Assembly: GCA_934202005.1 (NCBI GenBank)
Contig: CAKPXP010000014.1
Location: 1 to 50,274 of the forward strand
DNA: 50,274 nt
From: an uncultured Selenomonas sp.
GTDB lineage: Bacteria > Bacillota > Negativicutes > Selenomonadales > Selenomonadaceae
Direction: 5' to 3'
This document shows, piece after piece, positions 43,946 to 50,274 of the stretch. Numbering within the stretch: the first letter of the stretch is position 1; the number at the start of each line of letters is the position of its first letter. The position numbers and the translations under genes were made by a program. The notes beneath the pieces were generated by a model, which had not been told where the DNA came from, ran no database searches, and saw nothing but the letters and a program-made list of their open reading frames with translations.

Positions 43946-44929
43946 TTAGAAATTCCGCTGTCCGATGAAATCCGCCACCTGCTCGTAGGCATCGCGGATG
44001 TCCTCCGGCAGTTCCTCCGGCAGGACAGCCTTCGCGCGCGAGAGATAGGCCTCCGCCTTTGCCTGCGCGAACGCCGCGCCGTCCGTCGCGCGGACGATGG
44101 CGAGCGCGCGCGCGACCATCTCGTCCGTCATGGCGGGATCCGTCACGATGGCGAGCAGCTCCTCGCGCGCGGGACTCACCGCGAGCGCGCGCAGCACCGG
44201 CAGCGTCACGATGCCCTGGCGGATATCGTTGCCCGCCGGCTTGCCGATCTGCTCGCTCGTCTCGAGGATGTCGAGCAGGTCATCCGTGATCTGGAACGCC
44301 ATGCCGATGGCATGGCCGTACGCCGCGAGCTTTGCTACCGCCGCCGCGTCCATGCCGCCGACGAGCGCGCCGAGCTCGCAGCAGATCTCGAGGAAGTCCG
44401 CCGTCTTCTTCTGGATGCGCGCATAGTAATCCGCCTCGTCGCGCGCGGCCTTGTACATCTGCTTGTCCTGGATGATCTCCCCGACGCTGAGATTGCCGAC
44501 GAGCTGGGCGAGGCGGTTCGCCACATGGTCGCCGTATTCGTTCTCCGCCACGAGGCGGAACGCGCGCGCAAAGATATAGTCGCCCACGAGAATGGCGATT
44601 TTGTTGTCCCATTTCGCATTGGCCGTCGGCGCGCCGCGCCGCGTATCCGCCTTGTCGATGACATCATCATGCACGAGCGATGCCGTGTGGATGAGCTCGA
44701 GCGCCGTCGCGAGCGGCAGCGTATGCGCAAGAGAAAACGCCGGGCCGCCGTGCGCGGCGAGCAGACAGAGCGCCGGGCGGATCCGTTTGCCGCCCGAGGT
44801 CACGAGGTGCGTCCCCACTTCCGTCACGAGCTCATCCTCTGGCGACGAGACCGCCTCGATGAGCCGCTCTTCGAGGCGCTCCAGGTCGCCCTTTATCACA
44901 TCAAACATCGCGTTCGACACATCCATCAC
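43946..44929 (-). CDS. All-trans polyprenyl diphosphate synthase (menaquinone side chain type)
   Basis: 327 aa enzyme that adds isopentenyl units to an allylic diphosphate. The first Asp-rich motif is LVHDDVID and the second FQITDDLLD, with GGKRIRPAL and the lysine at KQMYK nearby. The length and the small residues upstream of the first motif fit a long-chain (hepta- or octaprenyl) synthase, which would supply the menaquinone tail and so link to the mqn genes at the other end of the window. It starts at GTG 44929, or at ATG 44926 directly after. First gene of the operon, 19 bp before tatA. Confidence 0.9.
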   Translation of the reverse strand: MMDVSNAMFDVIKGDLERLEERLIEAVSSPEDELVTEVGTHLVTSGGKRIRPALCLLAAHGGPAFSLAHTLPLATALELIHTASLVHDDVIDKADTRRGAPTANAKWDNKIAILVGDYIFARAFRLVAENEYGDHVANRLAQLVGNLSVGEIIQDKQMYKAARDEADYYARIQKKTADFLEICCELGALVGGMDAAAVAKLAAYGHAIGMAFQITDDLLDILETSEQIGKPAGNDIRQGIVTLPVLRALAVSPAREELLAIVTDPAMTDEMVARALAIVRATDGAAFAQAKAEAYLSRAKAVLPEELPEDIRDAYEQVADFIGQRNF

Positions 44930-45081
44930 CTACAGCTATCGCATGTAGGAACAGGCACGCCTGTTCCCCCTTCTTATCTTCCCGCCCCAGCAATGCCGCC
45001 CGCCTGACACAATCCGCGGCCGACGCCCCCAAAGGCGCATTCGTGCGTATCATTTGCCGCACATACTTTATTATTCTACTA

Positions 45082-45117
45082 GTAAATCCCCAAGAACGCA
45101 AGCCGCAGGCGCAGCGC
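45082..45117 (-). repeat. Half copy of the 103-bp interspersed repeat (copy D)
   Basis: Only the second hairpin half, from GTAAATCCCCAAG to the GCGCAGCG core, is present and in the opposite orientation to the three full copies. It lies immediately past the stop of the gene at 45124-45840. Confidence 0.75.
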
Positions 45118-45123
45118 CTCACA

Positions 45124-45840
45124 TCAATTCCTCCGTCCGCCGCGCCAGCCGCGGCCCTGCAGCGCCTTGGGCGGGCCGATGATGGCCGCGAGCACGACGG
45201 CCTCGCGCGCTGTCTGCGGCGTGAGGCGGCGCGGCGCGCGCTCGCCCGGAGCGCCGGGCAGCTTGGCCTCCTGTGCGTAGGCCGCCGCCTCCCGCGCACG
45301 CACGGCCGCCTCCTCAGCGCGCCGCTCGCGCGCATAGGCCGCGGCGCGCGCGGCGTCTGCCGCCTGCTCGCGCAGGCGCTCGGCGGCCTCCGAGGCGAGC
45401 ACGCCGGGCTCGCGCATGACACCCGCGTCATCAACTGAGACATCCGCGCTCCCGAGCACGCGCCCCAGCGGTGCGGTCTGTGCCGGTGCGGCAGACGGAC
45501 GCGCCTGCTCCCCTGCCGCCCGCGGCGCCTGCTCGCGATAAACGCCGTCGTCATCCGGCGCCGGCGGCTGCGGCGGCGCTCCCTTGAGATGCGGGATGGC
45601 AAAGCCAAGCGGGCGCTTCCTCTCCGCCGCCTGCGGGTGCGATGCCTCTTGCGGCGCCTGCGGCAGAGGCAGCCCCGTGCCCCGCGGCTTTTTCTTTTTC
45701 CCGTTCGCCAGCGCGGAGAGGAGGCGCACCTTCCTGCGGCTCCTCCGCAAAGCTCTGTTCTTTTTCCCGTTCGCCAGCACGGAGAGGAGGAAGACCGCCA
45801 CGACCAGGAGGAGCTTGACGATGTTGCCGATTTCCATCAC
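45124..45840 (-). CDS. Membrane-anchored Ala/Arg-rich protein of unknown function, FloA-linked
   Basis: 238 aa. A single N-terminal membrane helix (about 7-23) is followed by a 22-residue tandem duplication: LLSVLANGKKNR and LLSALANGKKKK. At DNA level 45692-45724 and 45758-45790 match at 32 of 33 positions. The remainder is disordered Pro-rich sequence, an Ala/Arg/Glu coiled-coil stretch (about 150-200) and a conserved-looking end (RRLTPQTAREAVVLAAIIGPP). It starts 7 nt after floA (GTG 45840 or ATG 45837), so it is co-transcribed with the flotillin gene. The family is not recognised; a membrane-domain partner of FloA is plausible. Confidence 0.7.
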   Translation of the reverse strand: MMEIGNIVKLLLVVAVFLLSVLANGKKNRALRRSRRKVRLLSALANGKKKKPRGTGLPLPQAPQEASHPQAAERKRPLGFAIPHLKGAPPQPPAPDDDGVYREQAPRAAGEQARPSAAPAQTAPLGRVLGSADVSVDDAGVMREPGVLASEAAERLREQAADAARAAAYARERRAEEAAVRAREAAAYAQEAKLPGAPGERAPRRLTPQTAREAVVLAAIIGPPKALQGRGWRGGRRN

Positions 45841-45847
45841 GGTCGCC

Positions 45848-46846
45848 TCACTTCACAGCCGGCGGCTGCGGCGCGAGTTTCTCCGCGCCCGTCTGGCTGA
45901 TGGCGTTGCGCATCTCCGTATCCGCCTGCACATTGTTCAGGTTGTAGTAGTCCATGACGCCGAGCTTGCCCTCTCTGAGCGCCTGGGCGAGCGCATGCGG
46001 CACCTCCGCCTGCGCCTCGACGACGCGCGCCTCCATCTCCTGCGTGTAGGCCTTCATCTCCTGCTCCTTCGCGACGGCCATCGCGCGGCGCTCCTCCGCC
46101 TTGGCCTGTGCGATGCGCTTGTCCGCCTCCGCCTGGTCCGTCTGCAGCTCCGCGCCGATGTTGCGCCCAACATCGACATCCGCGATATCGATGGAGAGGA
46201 TCTCGAACGCCGTGCCCGCATCGAGGCCCTTTCCAAGCACCGTCTTGCTGATGTCGTCCGGATTCGCGAGCACATCGTTGTGGCTCTCCGACGAGCCGAC
46301 CGTCGTCACGATGCCCTCGCCGACGCGCGCGATGATCGTCGGCTCACCCGCGCCGCCCACGAGGCGGTCGATGTTCGCGCGCACCGTCACGCGCGCCTTG
46401 ATCTTGAGCTCGATGCCGTTCTTCGCGACCGCCGAGACGACCGGCGTCTCGATGACCTTCGGATTGACGCTCATCTGCACCGCCTCCAAGACGTCGCGCC
46501 CCGCGAGGTCGATGGCCGCGCTGCGCTCGAACGGCAGCGGGATCTGCGCGCGGTGCGCCGCGATCAGCGCGTCGACCACCTTGTCGACATTGCCGCCCGC
46601 GAGATAATGCGCCTCGAGCTGGTTGACCTGCACGTCGAGCCCCGCCTTGTTCGCCTTGATGAGCGGCAGGATGATCGCCGCCGGCGGCACGCGGCGCATC
46701 CGCATGCCGACGAGCGTCAGGATGCCCACATTCACATCCGCTGCCAGCGCGGAGATCCAGAGCCCGAGCGGCACGAAATGCAAAAACAGCAGCACCGCGA
46801 AAAAGACTAACAGCAGCAAGAATCCGGAACCAATCAGAGAAGCCAT
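45848..46846 (-). CDS. floA: Flotillin-like protein FloA
   Basis: 332 aa integral membrane protein that organises fluid membrane domains in bacteria. An N-terminal hydrophobic hairpin (about 5-50) is followed by a SPFH/PHB-like domain ([23 protein letters not shown] onwards) and an Ala/Glu-rich coiled coil (about 230-295). Blocks [25 protein letters not shown] are highly typical. GAAAGGAG stands before the ATG. It lies between nfeD, 184 bp upstream, and an anchored Ala-rich protein directly downstream. Confidence 0.95.
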   Translation of the reverse strand: MASLIGSGFLLLLVFFAVLLFLHFVPLGLWISALAADVNVGILTLVGMRMRRVPPAAIILPLIKANKAGLDVQVNQLEAHYLAGGNVDKVVDALIAAHRAQIPLPFERSAAIDLAGRDVLEAVQMSVNPKVIETPVVSAVAKNGIELKIKARVTVRANIDRLVGGAGEPTIIARVGEGIVTTVGSSESHNDVLANPDDISKTVLGKGLDAGTAFEILSIDIADVDVGRNIGAELQTDQAEADKRIAQAKAEERRAMAVAKEQEMKAYTQEMEARVVEAQAEVPHALAQALREGKLGVMDYYNLNNVQADTEMRNAISQTGAEKLAPQPPAVK

Positions 46847-47029
46847 GATATACTCCTTTCAGAAGCGGCAGGATTCCCCGCCGCCTTTCTCATCACGAAC
46901 AGCGCGCTTTCCATCCACCTTCCGCAAGCAGCGGAGCGCACCATGCCCCATCTTTCCTCAGCGGGGCGCACCATCTACCGACCTTCTCGGACCAGCGGCG
47001 CGCCCATCACCCTCCATCTGTGGGGAACG

Positions 47030-47683
47030 TCACCTCGTCCCCGTCTCCTCCTCGCGGCGCACCACGACGCGCATGCCCTCCACGGCGATAACGCGCACCG
47101 CCGTCCCCTTGGGCAGGAATGCGCCCTCCGACACGACATCGACCGGCTTGCCGTCGATCAGCGCCGTTCCAGCCGGGCGCAGCTCCGTGCGCACGACGCC
47201 CCGCTTGCCGACGAGCGACTCCCGCGGCGGCGCGCTCACGAACCCGTGGCGCGACGTCGAGGCATCCTTGAGGACGAGCCGCCGCCAGAGGCGGCTCGAC
47301 GGCAGCCGCTTCACGATGAGCGCGAACACCGCCGCCGCCAGCAGAGCAGCGCCGAGCAACACGCCGATCGCGGACACATCGCCGCCGAGCGCCAGCACGA
47401 GACTGTAGAGCAGCAGCGCGGCGCCAACGCCCGCAAGCAATCCCGCCGTCGGCAGCAGCATCTCCACGCCGATGCAGAGAATCCCCGCAAAGAACACCGC
47501 GACCATATAGAGGCTCACGAGCCCCTCGACATACTGGCTGCCCCAGAAAACGGCAGCCGCGACCAGGCCGAGCAGCACGCCGGCCCCCATGCCGCCCGTC
47601 TTGATCTCCACGAGAATGCCGAGCAGCATGATGGCGACCAAGAGCATCTTGACCGCCGGCAGCGTAACCACAGCCACATCCAT
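47030..47683 (-). CDS. NfeD-family membrane protein, short form
   Basis: 217 aa. Four to five hydrophobic segments are followed by a C-terminal OB-fold-like domain (about 150-215: LVGKRGVVRTELRPAGTALIDGKPVDVVSEGAFLPKG). The N-terminal ClpP-like protease domain of long NfeD proteins is absent. Short NfeD proteins are regularly encoded beside flotillins, as here, and probably assist them. The ATG follows AAGGAGAGAGGAGG; frames upstream in the same phase have no start signal. Gene order nfeD-floA-Ala-rich protein. Confidence 0.88.
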   Translation of the reverse strand: MDVAVVTLPAVKMLLVAIMLLGILVEIKTGGMGAGVLLGLVAAAVFWGSQYVEGLVSLYMVAVFFAGILCIGVEMLLPTAGLLAGVGAALLLYSLVLALGGDVSAIGVLLGAALLAAAVFALIVKRLPSSRLWRRLVLKDASTSRHGFVSAPPRESLVGKRGVVRTELRPAGTALIDGKPVDVVSEGAFLPKGTAVRVIAVEGMRVVVRREEETGTR

Positions 47684-47819
47684 CTCCTCCTCTCTCCTTG
47701 CCGACACCGCGCAGCCAGCACACGGCAAAACCACGCTTTCCCTATCTATATTCGCCATCCCCACCGCAAAGTCCTGCCAATCCGCCGCACGGCACGGCGC
47801 AGAAAATTTCACAGGGGGG

Positions 47820-47856
47820 TTGTCTAATTTCTTGACTTGTGCTATCCTAGTGTCAA
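47820..47856 (+). promoter_or_regulatory. Promoter and possible operator of the XRE gene
   Basis: TTGTCT (47820-47825) and TATCCT (47843-47848) are spaced by 17 bp. TTGAC (47832-47836) and GTCAA (47852-47856) form an inverted pair across the -10 box, suited to autorepression by the XRE protein. Confidence 0.55.
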
Positions 47857-47910
47857 ACAAACACGGACATATATGACAGGCCGCCTCAGCCTGTGAAAGG
47901 AGCAAGCATC

Positions 47911-48315
47911 ATGAAACTCGCACAGAAACTCCTCCAGCTCAGGAGACAGAGAGAACTCTCCCAGAAAACCGTCGCGGCAGGCTGCGGCATCAGCCGTCAG
48001 ACCTACAACGGCTACGAGACCGGCCAGCGCTACCCGCGCGGACGGGCGACCTACGAGAGGATGGCCAGATTCTTCGATGTCGACGTCAATTACCTCTTCG
48101 GCGAAAACGAGCAATTCGTCACCGATGCCAGCGACCGCTACGGCGCGCACGGCATGGCGCAGGCGCGCGCCCTCGTCGGCGAGCTCGCCGGCATGTTCGC
48201 GGGCGGCGAGCTCACCGAGGAGGACAAAGTCGCCGTCATGCGCTCCCTCGAACAGGCCTTCTGGCTGGCCAAGGAAGAGAACAAGAAATACGCCCCCAAG
48301 CGCTTCAGGAAGTGA
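47911..48315 (+). CDS. XRE-family transcriptional regulator
   Basis: 134 aa. An HTH_3 domain (about residues 5-62) has LRRQRELSQKTVAAGCGISRQTYNGYETGQRYP, with the second and third helices clear, and ends with DVNYLFGE. The C-terminal part is an acidic helical region with no known effector domain (EEDKVAVMRSLEQAFWLAKEE). AAAGGAG precedes the ATG. It overlaps the start region of the ImmA-like gene by a few bases, so the two form a unit. Such pairs control mobile elements (ImmR/ImmA) or stress genes; no integrase or attachment site was seen here. Confidence 0.88.
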   Translation: MKLAQKLLQLRRQRELSQKTVAAGCGISRQTYNGYETGQRYPRGRATYERMARFFDVDVNYLFGENEQFVTDASDRYGAHGMAQARALVGELAGMFAGGELTEEDKVAVMRSLEQAFWLAKEENKKYAPKRFRK

Positions 48316-48320
48316 TCGCC

Positions 48321-48842
48321 ATGAACTCTCTTGCCTGTTACCAGCGAGCCACGCAGCTCCGCAAACTCGCCGGTCCTTCCCATGACCTTCTGCAGCTCGC
48401 CGCGGACATCGGCATCCACGTCCTCTTCGACGCAGGCTACAAAAACCTGCTCGGCATGTACTGCAGTCTGCTCAAGGGTCGCTTCATCTTTCTCAACGAT
48501 CGGCTCGACGAGACATGGCTCCCCATGGTCCTCGCTCACGAGATCGGCCACGACCAGCTCCACCGCTCCCTCGCGCGCTACGGCCTGCAGGAGTTCGAGC
48601 TCTTCCGCATGAACAGCCGCACGGAATACGAGGCCAACGCCTTCGCCGCCCATCTCCTGCTCGACAGCGATGAGGTCTACAGCGCCCTGCGCGAGGGCAT
48701 GGACATCGCCTCCGTCGCGCAGTCCATGAACTGCAACATCAACCTCGTCCTCATCAAACTCAACGAAATGCACCGCCTCGGCTACGACATCCGGCTCACT
48801 GACACCGCAGACAGTGCCTTCTTCAAGAAAATCCGCAGCTGA
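48321..48842 (+). CDS. ImmA/IrrE-type metallopeptidase
   Basis: 173 aa. The zinc motif HEIGH has H73, E74 and H77, with E104 in EYEANAFAAHLLL as probable third ligand. Upstream, GYKNLLGMYCSLLKGRFIFLNDRL supplies the typical strand pattern of the COG2856 family. These proteases cleave XRE-type repressors after a signal. It starts 5 nt after the regulator gene's stop (ATG behind GGAAGTGA; a GTG at 48312 is also possible). Its most likely substrate is the XRE protein encoded before it. Confidence 0.88.
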   Translation: MNSLACYQRATQLRKLAGPSHDLLQLAADIGIHVLFDAGYKNLLGMYCSLLKGRFIFLNDRLDETWLPMVLAHEIGHDQLHRSLARYGLQEFELFRMNSRTEYEANAFAAHLLLDSDEVYSALREGMDIASVAQSMNCNINLVLIKLNEMHRLGYDIRLTDTADSAFFKKIRS

Positions 48843-48856
48843 AAGGAGCGATTCCC

Positions 48857-49021
48857 ATGCTCACAACCATCACCTTCCTGCTCGGCATCCTCCTGCTTGC
48901 CGCCGCCATCTACGAAACCATCCGCATCGAACAGCTCCGCCGCAGCAGCGAGCGCCTGCCTCATGCCCGCAGCAGCGCGTCGCAGCGGGAACCCTCCTCT
49001 CCCGCCACCAGAGCCGCCTGA
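48857..49021 (+). CDS. 54-aa single-pass membrane protein
   Basis: Short frame not long enough for most gene finders. AAAGGAG lies 7 nt before the ATG, which comes 14 nt after the ImmA stop, so it is the third gene of the XRE-ImmA unit. The first 19 residues (TTITFLLGILLLAAAIYE) form one membrane helix, then a basic Arg/Ser-rich tail points, by charge, into the cytoplasm. No similarity is recognised. Possible jobs include a membrane tether or signal relay for the protease. Confidence 0.6.
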   Translation: MLTTITFLLGILLLAAAIYETIRIEQLRRSSERLPHARSSASQREPSSPATRAA

Positions 49022-49054
49022 CACCAAAGACGCCTCTCTTTCATAGATACAACG

Positions 49055-49157
49055 CTACATGCACAAACGTCCACTTTGTGGACATTGTGCGCCCGTCCTT
49101 GCAGTAAATCCTGCCAATCACGCTACGCCTGCGGCTTGCGTTCTTGGGGATTTACAT
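49055..49157 (+). repeat. 103-bp two-hairpin interspersed repeat, copy C
   Basis: Same ends as copies A and B, but with more substitutions. One falls in the loop of the first hairpin and others in the second half, while the bounding GTAAATCC/GGATTTAC arms are unchanged. It abuts a terminator directly. Confidence 0.9.
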
Positions 49158-49196
49158 AAAAAACTGCCGCATGCAATCTGCATGCGGCAGTTTTTT
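49158..49196 (-). terminator. Perfect terminator after the chemoreceptor-like gene
   Basis: AAAAAACTGCCGCATGCA and its exact complement form an 18-bp stem with a 3-nt loop, usable on both strands. It starts at the base after repeat copy C. Confidence 0.92.
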
Positions 49197-49256
49197 AGGG
49201 CATCACACAAGGAAGCACCTGACGTATCGCCAGCAGGGATACGCAAATATTCCGAA

Positions 49257-49808
49257 TCAGTGCAGACGCTCGACGTACTGCTTGAGATCCTCCGCGGCCT
49301 TCGTCACGCGCGAAAGATTTGCCGTGATCTCCTCCGTCGAAGCTGCCTGCTCCTCGCTGATCGCGCCCGTCGTCTCGATGGACTTAGAGATGCCCTCGAC
49401 CGCCTTGTTCATCTCGTTGAGCGTCGACTGGATCTTCTCCGTCGCCTCGCGAGACTGCTCGGCGAGCTTGCGGACCTCCTCCGCGACCACGGCGAAGCCG
49501 CGGCCCTGCTCGCCCGCACGCGCAGCCTCGATGGCAGCATTGAGGCCGAGCAGATTCGTCTGGCCGGCGATATTGGTGATGAAATCGATGACCTTGATCG
49601 TATCGGCGTTCTTCTCCTGCAGGAAACGCGCCTGCTCCACAGACTCCTGTCCAGCCTTCGCAAGCGCGCTCGCACTCTTCGCGACCTGCTCGACTGCCTC
49701 GTAGACCGTCTGCGTCGAGGAAGCGACCTCTTGGATGGACGAAGTCAGCTTCGTGATGATTTCCTCTTTCTCCTTGGAATCCTGTCCAGACGTAAGTTCT
49801 TCTGCCAT
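49257..49808 (-). CDS. Cytoplasmic methyl-accepting chemotaxis-like protein
   Basis: 183 aa containing only the signalling hairpin. The tip [45 protein letters not shown] is nearly canonical for MCPs and binds CheA and CheW. Before it lie coiled-coil helices with possible methylation segments; there is no sensor domain, membrane helix or HAMP. GAGGAGG lies before the ATG. It stands alone between a terminator and the rRNA operon. It may respond to internal signals through a partner, or be a truncated receptor. The start residues ([16 protein letters not shown]) look natural rather than broken. Confidence 0.88.
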   Translation of the reverse strand: MAEELTSGQDSKEKEEIITKLTSSIQEVASSTQTVYEAVEQVAKSASALAKAGQESVEQARFLQEKNADTIKVIDFITNIAGQTNLLGLNAAIEAARAGEQGRGFAVVAEEVRKLAEQSREATEKIQSTLNEMNKAVEGISKSIETTGAISEEQAASTEEITANLSRVTKAAEDLKQYVERLH

Positions 49809-49913
49809 GAAAACTCCTCCTCTATATGATAACCTTGATCACTGCTATCGTCTCTAATCTTTACTATTCAACACACACAGCGGAAAACCTTCTATCAGCA
49901 AAATAAAATTTAA

Positions 49914-49943
49914 GGAACCGCTGATTAAATGAGGTGCTCCGGA
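49914..49943 (+). repeat. Partial copy of the 159-bp element
   Basis: These 30 bp match 16998-17027 except for one base (GCTGATT against GCTGATG). The rest of the element and the far inverted repeat are absent. Confidence 0.7.
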
Positions 49944-49970
49944 GAAGGCACTGTGCGCGCCCTCACCATA

Positions 49971-50000
49971 AAATAAAAGAGCCCGTCTTACGACGAGCTC
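49971..50000 (-). terminator. Terminator of the rRNA operon
   Basis: On the minus strand the stem GAGCTCGTC/GACGGGCTC with one G-T pair and a short loop is followed by TTTTATTTT, just past the 5S gene. Confidence 0.85.
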
Positions 50001-50006
50001 CATGCA

Positions 50007-50122
50007 ACCGGCAACTTCCTATCCTCCCAGCCCGTCACCAGGCAAGTACTTTCGGCCTCTGGATGCTTAACTACTGTGTTCGGTATGGGAACAGGTGGAT
50101 CCATCCAGGCATCATCACCGGA
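50007..50122 (-). rRNA. rrf: 5S ribosomal RNA
   Basis: The minus strand carries the conserved 5S core: the CCGAACACAGTAGTTAAG helix/loop segment, CAGAGGCCGAAAGTACTTG and the 3' part GGGAGGATAGGAAG. Complementary CCGG ends mark the terminal helix. The ends are estimated to within a few bases. It lies about 80 bp after the 23S gene and before a terminator. Confidence 0.95.
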
Positions 50123-50204
50123 TATCTTATTGAGAGACATGTTCTCTCAAAACTATACAGAAGAAACTTCCTGACATCTTAGTCGTGGCTCTCTGCTTAA
50201 AAAG

Positions 50205-50274
50205 ATAAGCCCTCGACCTATTAGTAGCAGTCCGCTTCATGCCTCGCGGCACTTCCACTCCTGCCCTATCTACC
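50205..50274 (-). rRNA. rrl: 23S ribosomal RNA, 3' end only
   Basis: The minus strand shows the conserved 3' end of 23S rRNA, including the CTACTAATAGGTCGAGGGC segment. The gene runs out of the window on the right; the 3' boundary is approximate. Confidence 0.92.

Noticed and set aside
47911..49021. Prophage or integrative element around the XRE-ImmA pair
   Set aside because: No integrase, structural gene, tRNA or attachment-site repeat nearby.
49934..50182. Open frame across the 5S region
   Set aside because: It overlaps a clear 5S rRNA and its terminator on the other strand.

Overview
High-GC chromosomal segment that most likely comes from a diderm Firmicute of the Negativicutes (Selenomonas/Mitsuokella type). 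This is inferred from gene content alone. An outer-membrane tripartite efflux system (TolC, MacA, MacB) sits beside Firmicute-style genes: a YesM-type sensor with an AraC-type regulator, FloA/NfeD, and an XRE-ImmA pair. HydE and a hydrogenase-like sensor point to an anaerobe with [FeFe]-hydrogenase, and MqnC/MqnE to futalosine-route menaquinone synthesis. Ribosome binding sites are strong AGGAGG-like boxes. No integrase, transposase, CRISPR array or tRNA gene was found.

Layout. 1-3691: direct repeats, then a minus-strand operon of three radical-SAM enzymes (two MqnE paralogues, then MqnC). 4084-7716: a flavin split-barrel protein, HydE, a secreted protein and MetA. 7824-11175: remnants of a small defence/toxin region (RelBE pair, decayed MmeI-type restriction-modification gene, lone AbrB-like protein). 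11488-16844: Pgi, phosphohexomutase, MATE exporter and a DUF218 membrane protein. 17361-25192: a plus-strand block with a ferric/sugar-phosphate-type ABC importer, its two-component system (sensor frameshifted in a C tract), a HAD phosphatase and a cupin. 25485-31384: LtaS remnant, GH53 galactanase, a broken secreted protein, an EamA transporter and a GntR regulator. 31550-36218: the TolC-MacA-MacB operon. 36498-40359: RecQ and a hydrogenase-like diguanylate cyclase. 40544-47683: a small HTH-like gene, the polyprenyl synthase-TatA-ThiD-SGNH operon, then FloA/NfeD. 47911-50274: XRE-ImmA-small membrane protein, a cytoplasmic chemoreceptor-like protein, and the end of an rRNA operon (23S 3' end and 5S, minus strand).

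Two interspersed repeat families run through the window. One is a ~103 bp two-hairpin element (three copies and a half copy), found just past the 3' ends of minus-strand genes and usually next to their terminators. The other is a 159 bp MITE-like element with ~15 bp terminal inverted repeats and a partial second copy. Several genes carry single lesions (9751, 21974-21980, 28925), so either decay/phase variation or sequencing error must be considered.

The most unusual protein is the 594-aa fusion at 38575-40359: ferredoxin clusters, an [FeFe]-hydrogenase-like H-cluster domain whose proton-transfer Cys is Arg, a further Fe-S motif and a GGDEF domain. It looks like a hydrogen or redox sensor that makes c-di-GMP.
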